Both the position numbers and the translations under genes were made by a program. A model generated the notes under the pieces. It did no database searches, was not told the origin of the DNA, and was given only the letters and a program-made list of their open reading frames with translations. DNA of 64,000 bases from BOG-933 sp037147415 (GTDB lineage: Bacteria > Pseudomonadota > Alphaproteobacteria > Azospirillales > Azospirillaceae), in the NCBI GenBank assembly GCA_037147415.1, contig JBAWVF010000003.1, positions 4,466 through 68,465 of the forward strand, in the 5' to 3' direction. This document shows, piece by piece, positions 50,341 through 59,762 of this stretch (within the stretch, counting starts at the first letter, position 1; every line of letters begins with the position of its first letter).

Positions 50341-50744
50341 TGTAAATAATCCCGGCAGGCATCCACCGGATCCGAGCATCCCCGCAGGTCCAACCAGGGT
50401 TGCGGAAAGGTGTCGGGACCGTGCAGGCGGGCGCCGTTCGCAACGGCAATCGCGGCCAGTCGTGCCGCAGTCTCAGCCCGGCCGGTAAAGCGAAGATCGC
50501 CGATGCCGGCGCGCAAGGCCGCCAGCACCACACCGGCCAGGTCGGCGCAGTCGAGTACGGCGCGCGCCGGAACCGCGGAGTGGTCTGCCAGAGCCGATTC
50601 GAATAAATGGCGAAACCACCCGCCGCCGCCATATGCTCCGGCTGCGGGCGGGCTCATCAGAGTAACGGAACAACCAATCATTTTTGCGGCGGACAGCGCG
50701 GCACGGGCATCGTCGGAGCCATACACGATAATAACCCCGGTCAT
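50325..50744 (-). CDS. Hypothetical protein upstream of fbaB
   Basis: This 139-residue protein begins MTGVIIVYGSDDARAALSAA, an alternating strand-helix pattern like a small Rossmann or receiver-type fold. It contains RAVLDCADLAGVVLAALRAG, IGDLRFTGRAETAARLAAIA and ends DPVDACRDYLQTRGL. No catalytic motif or membrane segment is recognised. A stem-loop spans its stop codon. Proximity to fbaB suggests possible co-transcription. Confidence 0.7.
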   Translation of the reverse strand: MTGVIIVYGSDDARAALSAAKMIGCSVTLMSPPAAGAYGGGGWFRHLFESALADHSAVPARAVLDCADLAGVVLAALRAGIGDLRFTGRAETAARLAAIAVANGARLHGPDTFPQPWLDLRGCSDPVDACRDYLQTRGL

Positions 50745-50964
50745 TGTCCCGGTTTCCTTGTATAAGTAATTTGCCGGAGTGCGGTCGTCGACTCTTGCAT
50801 TGAAAAGACAGATATCTTAACGTTCTGTCAATGAGTGCGGGTGCGGGCTGGTTCTTAATGTCGCACCCCGGATAAAACGCTGTTAAGGTCGACCGCCGGG
50901 CGGTACATTGCTCGGACAATGACCAATTAGTTAAAAAAGTCAAATAAACGGAGGAAGACCCAAG

Positions 50965-52251
50965 ATGACGCAACCGCAGACGCCAAACCGCTGGTCGGTC
51001 GTAATCGGCGCAATATTAATCCAGTTTTGTTTGGGCTCGATCTATGCCTGGAGCGCATTTACCGTGCCGCTGACCGCCGCCGGTTGGACCAAGACTGAGA
51101 CACAGATAGTGTTTTCTCTTGAGCTGGCGGTGTTCGCGCTGGTTATGCTTTACGCGGGCAAATTGCTGGCAACGATTCATCCGCGCTATCTGATCCTGAC
51201 CAGCGGCACGCTGGTCGGCCTCGGCTACCTGATCGCGGGTGCTATGGGTGGCACCAGCTTTTGGGCCGTGACGCTGTCCATCGGCTTCATCACCGGTACC
51301 GGCCTCGGTATGGGGTATGTGGTGCCGATCGCGGTGTGCATGCGCTGGTTTCCGGATAAAAAGGGCCTGATCACCGGTATTGCTGTGGCCGGCTTCGGTC
51401 TCGGTGCGACGTGTTGGGGTCTGCTGGCCGCGCCGTGGCCGAAATTTTTGGGCGTGCAGGGTCCGAATTTGCTGACGACGCAGGGCGTCGGTCCCACGTT
51501 CATGCTGTTTGGAGCCATCTTTATTGTGGTCGTTGCCATCGGCAGCCTGTTCATGAAATTCCCGCCGGATGGTTGGGCGCCGGAGGGCTATGTTGCTCCG
51601 GTTGCCAGTGCCGGTGGTTCCGCCGCCGGGACCGTAGACTTCACGATCTCCGAAATGCTCGGCACTTCCCAGTTTTGGCTGATCATCATCGTCTTTACCG
51701 CCGGGTCCGCGGCGGGGCTGTCCTGCATCGGCTTAATCAAGCTGTATGCTAAGGAACAGCTGATGCTGGCGAATATACCCGAGGCTATCGCCAATGGCAT
51801 GGGCACGTTCGCCATGTTCATTGTCTTCCCGATCTGCAACGCGATCGGGCGCATCGCCTGGGGTACCGCGGGTGACAAGTTGGGCCGTAAGATGGCCTTG
51901 CTCTTGTTGGTCGCGATTCAAGGCGCCATTGTGTTGGCCTTCCCGATCCTGGTCAGCAACGAATATGGCCTCTATTTCTGCGCCGGGCTCATCGGCTTTA
52001 ACTTCGGCGGCAACTTTGCCCTGTTCCCGACGCTTACCGCGGATACTTTCGGAACCAAGCGGGTCGGCCAGAATTACCCGGTGGTGTTCCTGGCCTATGG
52101 TTTGGGTGGTATCATCGGCCCGATCGTCGGCGGCAAGATGGGCGATCTCGGGATGTCACCGCAGGCCTTTACCGGGTGCGGTATTATCCTGCTGGTTTGC
52201 GCGGTATTGGTGTCTTTGATCAAGCCGGCGTCCAAGCCTGCTACGGCCTGA
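50965..52251 (+). CDS. OFA-family MFS transporter (oxalate/formate antiporter-like)
   Basis: This 428-residue, 12-TM protein begins with a typical OFA start: NRWSVVIGAILIQFCLGSIY AW. It has GLGMGYVVPIAVCMRWFPDK in TM5, which is the family hallmark, and NFGGNFALFPTLTADTFG later. OFA carriers exchange monocarboxylates or dicarboxylates such as oxalate, formate, lactate or pyruvate. Nothing in the window (no frc/oxc) identifies the substrate. GGAGG lies 12 bases upstream of the ATG. Followed by a terminator and a sensor kinase gene. Confidence 0.9.
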   Translation: MTQPQTPNRWSVVIGAILIQFCLGSIYAWSAFTVPLTAAGWTKTETQIVFSLELAVFALVMLYAGKLLATIHPRYLILTSGTLVGLGYLIAGAMGGTSFWAVTLSIGFITGTGLGMGYVVPIAVCMRWFPDKKGLITGIAVAGFGLGATCWGLLAAPWPKFLGVQGPNLLTTQGVGPTFMLFGAIFIVVVAIGSLFMKFPPDGWAPEGYVAPVASAGGSAAGTVDFTISEMLGTSQFWLIIIVFTAGSAAGLSCIGLIKLYAKEQLMLANIPEAIANGMGTFAMFIVFPICNAIGRIAWGTAGDKLGRKMALLLLVAIQGAIVLAFPILVSNEYGLYFCAGLIGFNFGGNFALFPTLTADTFGTKRVGQNYPVVFLAYGLGGIIGPIVGGKMGDLGMSPQAFTGCGIILLVCAVLVSLIKPASKPATA

Positions 52252-52296
52252 CGCTTGATCGTTCGGGACCGGCTTTGCGTCCCGGGTGAAGGCAAA

Positions 52297-52336
52297 AGCT
52301 ACCCGCCGATCCTTGGTCGGCGGGTAGCTGCGTTTA
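52297..52336 (+). terminator. Terminator after the OFA transporter gene
   Basis: AGCTACCCGCCGA (52297-52309) pairs perfectly with TCGGCGGGTAGCT (52317-52329), with a 7-nt loop, followed by GCGTTTATA. On the other strand the stem is followed by TTTTGCC. Confidence 0.8.
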
Positions 52337-52480
52337 TAAACCGGCTGATTGGCTGTCCTCCGGCCAATTTGTTCCCCGGCTGATTTGCATCATGTTTGAT
52401 TTGCGTTGATTCCGCGGCAATAAATCAGGATTGTCTAAAGGTTGGGCCGTGGCTTGGCGGTCTGCCGGACTTGGTGAGGC

Positions 52481-54730
52481 ATGGGGACGATTCGGTCACG
52501 ACGTGAGGACAGTGCGCTGGTCCGGCCGTCGGCAGAGCGGCTGGCTGCTGCCGGCGATGGCGAGTCGGCCATCAAACAGGGCGAACAAATCGTCCGTTCC
52601 ATCGCTTTTGCGGTGGGCGCGGTTGCGTTTGTCCTGATCCTGCTCTCGTTTTTTGCGGGCTATTCCGAATATAATTTGTTCATTAAAGACTCTGAGCGTC
52701 GAGTCGAGAGTGACATTGCCGCCTCTGAACAGAACATCAAGCTGGCCATTTCCAGCCTGGAAAGCGTAATGCGGGCGATCGGCGAACGTATCCGGGCCGG
52801 CGGGGTCAATCATAAAAGCCTCAACGACTTTTTGTTTACGATGGACCATGATTTGCCGGCGACTCGGGCGCTGCTGGTGGTCAATCCAACCGGGCTGATT
52901 GCGGCGGAATCCCGACCGGAGCGACTCGCGGTCGGAATCGACGTTTCCGATCGTACGTATTTTACCGCTCACAAGCCGACGGCGCCGGAAGGCAGTACCG
53001 GCGAGGGAGAGTTGTTTATCGGGCCTCCGATTCGTTCTCGGGTTGATAATGCTTGGCTGATGCCGATTTCCCGGCCGGTGCGTGATGATAAGGGCGCGTT
53101 GCTTGCCGTGGTGGTGGCTTCGATTGATTTGCGTTATATCGCCAAGTTGTTTTCCTCAATCGATGCCGGTCCGCACAAGTTGGAAGTGCTGATTCACCGT
53201 GACGGCACGGTGCTTTCGGTCTTTCCCTTTGATTTTACATTGATCGGCCGCTCGGTCCTGAACACTCCGTTGTTCGAAGAGTATTTGCCGCGTGCCGGTC
53301 TTGATGTGGTGCATGGCCCTTCGACCGTGGATACGTCCGAGCGGATTGTTGCCTATCGGGCCATGAATCCATGGCCGCTGGTGTTGGAAGTGTCGATGCG
53401 TCGGGATGATGCGCTCGGTCACTTCCTTGCGGTTGCGATTGGCTGGGTCACGCTGCTGATTCTGTTTTTGATGATGACGATCTATTTGGCATTCCGACAG
53501 ATTTCGCAAACCCGGCAACTGGCGCAACAAGCGGTGGTGATTCAGCATCAGATCGGCAAGTTGAAGGAAACTTACGACGAGTTGCAGCGGGAAATGTCTG
53601 ACCGGCGCTATGCCGAGTGGGAACGTGACCGGTTGTTCGACCTGTCGATTGATATGTTATGTATTGCCACGATTGACGGCTATTTTCGGCGTGTCAATCC
53701 GGCCGTGGTTGCTAATCTCGGTTACGGTGAAGAGGAATTGCTGTCAACGCGCATGATCGACTTCGTTCATCCGGAAGATGTCGAGGATACACTTCAAGAA
53801 ATGCGGGATTTGGCGGAAGGCCGCCCGATGCTTTCCTTTGAAAACCGGTTTCGGCGCAAGGATGGTTCTTTCCGTTGGTTCAGCTGGAATGCTTTTCCAC
53901 AGGATAATTTGGTTTATTCGGTTGCTCGCGATGTTACCGAGCAAAAGGCCGTGGCAGCGCAGCTTGAACAGGCGCTTTACCACGCCGAAGCCGCCAACCG
54001 CGCCAAAAGTGACTTCCTTGCCAATATGAGTCACGAGTTGCGGACGCCCCTGAATGGGGTGATCGGTTATGCCGAGGCGCTGGGGCTCGGCATCTTCGGC
54101 ATGCTTACGACCAAACAGATTGAATATGTTAACAATATCCGGAATGCCGGGACGCTGCTGCTCGGGATTGTTAACGACTTGCTTGATCTATCGGTGGTTG
54201 AGGCCGGGCGCCAGGTTCTTGCCGAGGGTGACGCCGATATTGCCGTGCTGGTGCAGGCGGTGCTTGCCCTGGTTCGTGATCGGGCGGCGCACAAGCATCT
54301 GACCTTGACATGTCGATTGCCCGAACCGGCGCCGCTGGTGCGTTGCGACGAGTTGAAGATTAAACAGGTTTTGGTTAATCTGGCCGTTAATGCTATCAAA
54401 TTCACTGAGCCGGGCGGGACGATTCTCATTGAGGCCGGGATTGAACCGGATGGCGATTTATACTTGGCGATTATTGACAATGGTATCGGTATCGCGTCTT
54501 TTGATTTGCCCAAGGTGATGACGCCGTTCGGACAAGTTGAGCCGGTCCATGCACGCAAACAGGGCGGGGTCGGGCTTGGTTTGCCGCTGGCTAAAAAGCT
54601 GATCGAGTTGCACGGGGGCACGCTTACATTGGAAAGTGCGGTCGGCGTCGGGACCACGGCCCGGGTGACGATCCCGGCGCAGCGTGTGATTCGGTCTGAC
54701 GGGGTGGACCAACCGGTTATCGCGTGGTGA
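52481..54730 (+). CDS. Sensor histidine kinase with a Cache-type periplasmic domain and PAS
   Basis: This 749-residue kinase has TM1 (IAFAVGAVAFVLILLSFFAG), a double-Cache/PDC sensor (about 65-315; GIDVSDRTYFTAHK and ISRPVRDDKGALLAVVVASI), TM2 (FLAVAIGWVTLLILFLMMTI) and a PAS/PAC (about 380-490). HisKA (phospho-His in FLANMSHELRTPLNGVIGYA) and HATPase_c follow (NAIKFTEPGG, DNGIGI, GVGLGLPLAKKLIELHGG). Cache domains of this type often sense small organic acids, which fits the transporter upstream. No response regulator is adjacent. The start ATG has GTGAGG 10 bases ahead. Confidence 0.9.
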   Translation: MGTIRSRREDSALVRPSAERLAAAGDGESAIKQGEQIVRSIAFAVGAVAFVLILLSFFAGYSEYNLFIKDSERRVESDIAASEQNIKLAISSLESVMRAIGERIRAGGVNHKSLNDFLFTMDHDLPATRALLVVNPTGLIAAESRPERLAVGIDVSDRTYFTAHKPTAPEGSTGEGELFIGPPIRSRVDNAWLMPISRPVRDDKGALLAVVVASIDLRYIAKLFSSIDAGPHKLEVLIHRDGTVLSVFPFDFTLIGRSVLNTPLFEEYLPRAGLDVVHGPSTVDTSERIVAYRAMNPWPLVLEVSMRRDDALGHFLAVAIGWVTLLILFLMMTIYLAFRQISQTRQLAQQAVVIQHQIGKLKETYDELQREMSDRRYAEWERDRLFDLSIDMLCIATIDGYFRRVNPAVVANLGYGEEELLSTRMIDFVHPEDVEDTLQEMRDLAEGRPMLSFENRFRRKDGSFRWFSWNAFPQDNLVYSVARDVTEQKAVAAQLEQALYHAEAANRAKSDFLANMSHELRTPLNGVIGYAEALGLGIFGMLTTKQIEYVNNIRNAGTLLLGIVNDLLDLSVVEAGRQVLAEGDADIAVLVQAVLALVRDRAAHKHLTLTCRLPEPAPLVRCDELKIKQVLVNLAVNAIKFTEPGGTILIEAGIEPDGDLYLAIIDNGIGIASFDLPKVMTPFGQVEPVHARKQGGVGLGLPLAKKLIELHGGTLTLESAVGVGTTARVTIPAQRVIRSDGVDQPVIAW

Positions 54731-54869
54731 TGCAGGTTTCGGCAATTCGCGTAAGGATAAACTCCGGCATTGCGTTCGTCGGTAAGGCTTGTAAAGTCAC
54801 AACAGATCGAAGGTCGCGCAGAAGAGACTGCGGTGCTCGATCAAAGCTAAAGACAAGGGGGTACCGATC

Positions 54870-55493
54870 ATGGCTGAGCATCCCGCGATGAAGAATCCGA
54901 GCCTGTTTGCCCGGATATGGCGGATGTTCGTGCTGCCTTCGACCCATTATTCGCTGGGCGCCATCCTGCTTTACGGCATCGGTCTCGGCATCGTGTTTTG
55001 GGGCGGCTTCCATTGGGTGGTCGAGTTGTCCAACACGGAGACGTTCTGTGTTTCATGTCACGAGCATTCGGCATTTACCATGCCGGAGGTCCAGGCTAGC
55101 AAGCATTACAGCAATGTTTCAGGGGTTCGGGCAACTTGCTATGACTGCCATGTGCCGCGGGAATGGCTGCATAAGCTTGCGACTAAGATCTATGTCAGTA
55201 ACGAGTTGATCCATCACTTTGCCGGTTCTATGGACAGTGCCGACAAGTACGAGGCCAAGCGTCAATCGATGGCACAGGATGTCTGGCGCCGGATGCGTGA
55301 GACCGACTCGCGGGAGTGCCGGAATTGTCACGACTATGGTGCGATGAATGTGCGGGCTCAGGAAGGTCTGGCTGCGCGTCAACATGAACTGGCGGCGGTC
55401 CGCGGTGTGACCTGCATCGAGTGCCATATGGGCCTTGCCCATAAATTACCGCCGGGGGTACCGGAGCGTAAGTTGCTGACTGAAACAAAATAA
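54870..55493 (+). CDS. NapC/NirT-type tetraheme c-type cytochrome
   Basis: This 207-residue protein has a signal anchor (YSLGAILLYGIGLGIVFWGG) and four CxxCH heme motifs: CVSCH, CYDCH, CRNCH and CIECH. Spacing and YVSNELIHHFAG are characteristic of NapC/NirT quinol dehydrogenases, which pass electrons from the quinol pool to periplasmic reductases. The window has no napA, nirS or tor gene, so the partner is elsewhere. A marR-type gene is convergent with it. Confidence 0.92.
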   Translation: MAEHPAMKNPSLFARIWRMFVLPSTHYSLGAILLYGIGLGIVFWGGFHWVVELSNTETFCVSCHEHSAFTMPEVQASKHYSNVSGVRATCYDCHVPREWLHKLATKIYVSNELIHHFAGSMDSADKYEAKRQSMAQDVWRRMRETDSRECRNCHDYGAMNVRAQEGLAARQHELAAVRGVTCIECHMGLAHKLPPGVPERKLLTETK

Positions 55494-55550
55494 TAAAGAG
55501 TGGAGGAGAGTTCTCGGTTTTTCTCGTGAACTCTCCGACTCTATTCATTC

Positions 55551-56138
55551 TTAGTGGAGACCGGTCTCGGGATCAACGACATCTTCGGCTTCGTCGAGCA
55601 GAGTGTCGCCGCTGAGATTATTGACCATTCGCCGCAACACATCCATCGCCGCCATCAATTCATTGTGCCCGATGCCACGGGTTGCTTCCTTGTTGGCATC
55701 AATTGAGCACGGCATCAGAACGTCACGCAACGCACGGCCTTTGGGCGTGAGGTATATGTTGACCTTGCGGCGGTCGTGGGCGTTGCGCACGCGCTCAACC
55801 AAACCGCGCCGTTCCATGCCGTTGAGCGCGGTTACGGTCGTCGGCTCCATCATGCCGACTCGCTGGCTCAACTCGCGCTGGGTCAAGCCATCTGCGTCCC
55901 AGAGCGCGCGCAGGAAGAACCACTGGCCCATGCTGACGCCGTGGCTTGCAATCTTGGATTGCAGCGCACGGGCGAGTGACCGATGGACATCACGAACCAA
56001 GTAGCCTATCGCGGTATCCGACACGCCACTTTCATCCTCAACTTCCGGGTTGTTTGGCATTGCCCCTTGTCTTCTGCCGGTATCCGGTGCATCCCTGTCG
56101 CCTCGAGACCACGCGGGGGGCGCCTGTAGCTTGTCCAT
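55551..56138 (-). CDS. MarR family transcriptional regulator
   Basis: This 195-residue winged-helix protein has LTQRELSQRVGMMEPTTVTALNGMERRGLV as the recognition HTH (residues about 85-115) and the wing RNAHDRRKVNIYLTPKGRAL, flanked by dimerisation helices. The start at complement 56136-56138 (GAAGG upstream) is chosen; MPNNPEVEDESG at about 56060 is equally possible. MarR proteins release DNA on binding phenols or organic acids. Its target may be the AT-rich region upstream of it. Confidence 0.88.
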   Translation of the reverse strand: MDKLQAPPAWSRGDRDAPDTGRRQGAMPNNPEVEDESGVSDTAIGYLVRDVHRSLARALQSKIASHGVSMGQWFFLRALWDADGLTQRELSQRVGMMEPTTVTALNGMERRGLVERVRNAHDRRKVNIYLTPKGRALRDVLMPCSIDANKEATRGIGHNELMAAMDVLRRMVNNLSGDTLLDEAEDVVDPETGLH

Positions 56139-57075
56139 CCTGGCACCTTCATTGTTTGGAGATTGTTATAATCATAACCGAATCAGTATATCCGCCATCC
56201 TTAGCGATAATGAGAGCATTGACCTCATTATCGAGTGCTCTGTCGTGCGTCTCTCAACCCTGCGTCTCCGGCGCAACTGGTCGTGCCATTTTAGTCAGAA
56301 CCGAAGATAGACATGGGTGTAAATGATTATTTTGCAAGCCATCCATCAGTCGGAGAACTTTCTAAGTCATCCGTTAAACTCACTCTCCAAACTAGTGCTT
56401 TAGTCTTGAGCCCCGGCTTGGAGCGCCTTGCCGGCCCGTCCTGATTGTTACTATTCTAAACACTAGATCCGCTGACGGTGTCAAGCGCCGCTCTAAAGGT
56501 GTTGGACGCGGTTTGTAATTGTAATTATTCACCTTTATTTTTCCGGATTGCAAAAAAGCATGGTTAAGATATTCCCGCGTTTGGGCGCTTAAGATACGAC
56601 ATAAGCCGGGCAGATCGCCGATAAAGGCTATAATGCGATAAAAATGAGCCTAAAATTTTGGAATAATTTTAGTAATATGACAGCTCATAACGGGGCGGGC
56701 TCTGCCTCGAATTATGTCGGCCGCAATCTAAATTTATAGCGTATTGAAATGAAACGATATTCCCAGGCAGGCCAGTTAGTTGGTTAGCAAGCACCCTATT
56801 GATAACTTATTTCAGTTTGATAAGGACATTTATGCATTAGTATCCTTTACCATGGGTTGCCTTGAAAGTATAGTTATGCAATTATTGCGCTTTTAAAATA
56901 GTTAGTGTTCGTTCGACTATTAACAAGGGCGATGTTGATATCTGCGTTTTATGCAAATCTCATATACGACTGAGGCATGGCATTTGACGCCGACCGGCTT
57001 CGGTGCGATGTTTTTTGCGCTCGCCCCCGGGCGTTGGAAGCTGAATCGCACCAGATCGGACCTTAAGGCCGGGTT
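56139..57075. other. Gene-free AT-rich region of about 0.94 kb
   Basis: The stretch between the marR start and queA holds no convincing reading frame on either strand. From about 56300 it is markedly AT-rich against the GC-rich flanks, with tracts such as TAATTGTAATTATTC and AAAATTTTGGAATAATTTTAG. It presumably holds the promoter of the marR-type gene and the queA operon. A decayed foreign insert or a structured RNA is possible. Confidence 0.6.
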
Positions 57076-58137
57076 ATGAAGACCAGCGATTTCGATTTTA
57101 TCCTGCCGACCGCGTGCATAGCCGATCATCCGGCCCGGCCGCGCGATAGCGCGCGCTTGCTGACGGTGGGGTCCGGCGGCTGTGCCGACCATGTTATTCG
57201 GGACTTGCCGCGGTTGTTGCGGCCGGGCGACCTGCTGGTGTTCAACGACACCCGGGTGATTCCGGCGCGGCTTTTCGGCCGGCGCGGCGAGGCTCGGGTC
57301 GAGGTGACCTTACATAAGGCTGCGGGACATAAAGCCGAGGGCGGGTTGCGTTGGCGCGCCTTTGCTCGTCCGGGCAAGCGGCTGCGTCCCGGCCACACCA
57401 TTGTCTTTGCGCCCGATTTCGCTGCGACAGTACTGGAGAAGCTTGAGGGCGGAGAGGTTCTGCTTGAATTTCTCGGGGATGAAACAAACGGCGCGGATTT
57501 TTCGACCGCGTTGCGCCGTTACGGCCGCATGCCGCTGCCCCCTTATATTCGCCGGGCGGACGGGCCGGAGCAGGACGATGGCGAGGATTATCAGACCATG
57601 TTCGCGGCGGTGGACGGGGCGGTGGCGGCCCCGACCGCCGGGTTGCACTTCACGCCGGAAGTGCTGGCGGCGTTGCATGCGGCCGGGATCGGTACGACCA
57701 CGGTCACGCTTCATGTCGGGGCCGGAACTTTTCTGCCGGTCAAGGTCGAGGATATCAGCGACCACCGCATGCATGCCGAGTATCGGGAAATCACGCAAAC
57801 CGCAATCACGGCAATCGAGGCGACACGCCGGGCTGGCGGCCGGGTGGTGGCGACAGGTACAACCTCGTTACGTCTGCTTGAGTCCGTCGCCGACGCCGAG
57901 GGCGGGTTACAGCCCGGGGCGGGCGAGACGGATATCTTCATCACGCCCGGCCATCGCTTTCGGATTGTGGATATGTTGTTGACCAATTTTCATTTGCCGC
58001 GCTCGACCTTGTTCATGCTGGTCTGCGCCTTTGCCGGGACCGAGCGCATGCATGCTGCGTATCAACGGGCGATCGACTCGGGTTATCGCTTTTACTCCTT
58101 CGGCGACGCCTGTTTGTTGGAGCGGGCGGTACCATGA
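57076..58137 (+). CDS. queA: S-adenosylmethionine:tRNA ribosyltransferase-isomerase
   Basis: This 353-residue QueA has FILPTACIADHPARPRDSAR at the start, LLVFNDTRVIPARLFGRR, VAAPTAGLHFTPEVL and TNFHLPRSTLFMLVCAFAG, all family motifs. It transfers the ribose of SAM to preQ1 at tRNA position 34, forming epoxyqueuosine. First gene of the queA-tgt-queF operon; tgt overlaps its stop by four bases (ATGA). Confidence 0.96.
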   Translation: MKTSDFDFILPTACIADHPARPRDSARLLTVGSGGCADHVIRDLPRLLRPGDLLVFNDTRVIPARLFGRRGEARVEVTLHKAAGHKAEGGLRWRAFARPGKRLRPGHTIVFAPDFAATVLEKLEGGEVLLEFLGDETNGADFSTALRRYGRMPLPPYIRRADGPEQDDGEDYQTMFAAVDGAVAAPTAGLHFTPEVLAALHAAGIGTTTVTLHVGAGTFLPVKVEDISDHRMHAEYREITQTAITAIEATRRAGGRVVATGTTSLRLLESVADAEGGLQPGAGETDIFITPGHRFRIVDMLLTNFHLPRSTLFMLVCAFAGTERMHAAYQRAIDSGYRFYSFGDACLLERAVP

Positions 58138-59276
58138 CCGGCTTTCGGGTTTTGGCGAGCGATGGCGCCGCGCGTCGGGGCGAGTTGGTCACCGCGCACG
58201 GGACGGTCGCCACCCCGGCTTTCATGCCGGTGGGAACACAGGCGACGGTCAAGGGCATGCTGCCGGAACAGGTGGCGGCAACCGGGGCCGAGATTATTCT
58301 GGGCAACACCTATCACCTGATGCTGCGGCCGGGCGCGGAACGGGTGGCGGCGCTGGGCGGGTTGCACCGCTTCATGAATTGGCCGGGGCCGATCCTGACC
58401 GACTCGGGCGGTTTCCAGGTGATGTCGCTGGCGGGTCTCCGCAAGCTAGCCGAGAATGGCGTGACCTTTCGCTCGCACCTGGATGGCAGCGAGCATTTGC
58501 TGACACCCGAGCGCTCGATTGCGATTCAGCATGCGCTCGATGCCGATATCACCATGTGCTTCGATGAGTGTACGCCCTGGCCGGCAACCGAGACGCAGGC
58601 CGCGGTCTCCATGCGGCTGTCGATGCGCTGGGCCGAGCGCTGCCGTGCCGCTTTTGTCGAGCGGCCGGGCTACGGCTTGTTCGGCATTGTTCAGGGCAGC
58701 GTCTATCCGGCGTTGCGCGCGGAGTCGGCGGCGGCATTGACCGCGCACGGCTTCGACGGCTATGCGGTGGGCGGGCTGGCGGTGGGCGAGGGGCAAGCGC
58801 TGATGCTGGCGACGCTCGACACCACGGTGCCGCTGCTGCCCGCCGATCGGCCCCGCTATCTGATGGGGGTCGGGCGGCCCTCCGACATCGTGCAGGCGGT
58901 GCGGCGCGGGGTCGATATGTTCGACTGCGTGATGCCGACCCGGTCGGGGCGGACGGGGCAGGGCTTCACCCGGCGCGGTACGATTAATATTCGCAACGCC
59001 CGTCATGGCGACGATCCGCGCCCGTTGGAGGAGGGCTGTTCCTGCCCGGCCTGCCGCAGCTACAGCCGCGCTTATCTACATCATCTGTTTCGAGCGCAAG
59101 AGATGCTGGGGCCGATGCTGCTGACCGCGCACAACCTCACTCATTTTCAAGAGTTGACCGCCGGTTTGCGCGCCGCGATTACCGAACGGCGGTTGGACGC
59201 CTATACTGCGGCGTTCGAGGCCGAACAGGCGTCCGGCGATATCGAGGTTGTGGACGAAGAGGGCGGTCATGACTGA
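58134..59276 (+). CDS. tgt: tRNA-guanine transglycosylase
   Basis: This 380-residue TIM-barrel has the substrate Asp in TDSGGFQVMSLAGL, nucleophile Asp in MFDCVMPTRSGRTGQGFTR and a zinc site CSCPACRSYSRAYLHHL ... H. It replaces G34 of Asn, Asp, His and Tyr tRNAs with preQ1. The start overlaps queA; the end overlaps queF by 8 bases. Confidence 0.97.
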   Translation: MTGFRVLASDGAARRGELVTAHGTVATPAFMPVGTQATVKGMLPEQVAATGAEIILGNTYHLMLRPGAERVAALGGLHRFMNWPGPILTDSGGFQVMSLAGLRKLAENGVTFRSHLDGSEHLLTPERSIAIQHALDADITMCFDECTPWPATETQAAVSMRLSMRWAERCRAAFVERPGYGLFGIVQGSVYPALRAESAAALTAHGFDGYAVGGLAVGEGQALMLATLDTTVPLLPADRPRYLMGVGRPSDIVQAVRRGVDMFDCVMPTRSGRTGQGFTRRGTINIRNARHGDDPRPLEEGCSCPACRSYSRAYLHHLFRAQEMLGPMLLTAHNLTHFQELTAGLRAAITERRLDAYTAAFEAEQASGDIEVVDEEGGHD

Positions 59277-59733
59277 TCCGATTTATGCCGGCTTGACTCA
59301 GCTGGGCCGAACCGCGGCGGCACCGGTGGCTCCGGCCGAGGCGGTGTTGGAGCGGGTCGCTAATCCACATCCGGGCGAACGTTATCTGGTGCGCTTCACC
59401 TGCCCCGAATTTACCTCGCTGTGTCCGATTACCGGCCAGCCCGATTTTGCGCATCTGGTGATCGACTATGTTCCGGCCGGCTGGTTGATCGAAAGCAAGT
59501 CGCTGAAGCTCTATTTAGGGTCTTTCCGCAATCACGGCGCCTTCCACGAGGCTTGCACGCTTGAGATCGCGCTGCGGCTGCGCGCCGTGTTGGTGCCGGA
59601 CTGGTTGCGCATCGGCGGCTATTGGTATCCGCGCGGCGGCATGCCGATCGATGTGTTCTGGCAGTCCGGCCCGCCGCCCGACGGGCTGTGGCTGCCGGCG
59701 CAAGAGGTCGCCCCCTACCGGGGGCGGGGTTGA
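59269..59733 (+). CDS. queF: NADPH-dependent 7-cyano-7-deazaguanine reductase
   Basis: Starting at MTDPIYAGLTQLGRTA (ATG 59269), this is a 154-residue unimodular QueF. The catalytic Cys is in FTSLCPITGQPDFAHL, the NADPH motif is WLIESKSLKLYLGSFRNHGA, and the T-fold ends at YWYPRGGMPIDVFW. It reduces preQ0 to preQ1, the substrate of Tgt. Overlaps tgt by 8 bases. Supply of preQ0 (queC, D, E) is not in the window. Confidence 0.95.
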   Translation: MTDPIYAGLTQLGRTAAAPVAPAEAVLERVANPHPGERYLVRFTCPEFTSLCPITGQPDFAHLVIDYVPAGWLIESKSLKLYLGSFRNHGAFHEACTLEIALRLRAVLVPDWLRIGGYWYPRGGMPIDVFWQSGPPPDGLWLPAQEVAPYRGRG

Positions 59734-59762
59734 GGACACCGGAAAGCGGAGGGCGTAGAACT

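Noticed and set aside
56920..57192. 90-residue minus-strand ORF at the queA start
   Set aside because: Overlaps the queA 5' end and has no recognisable features.
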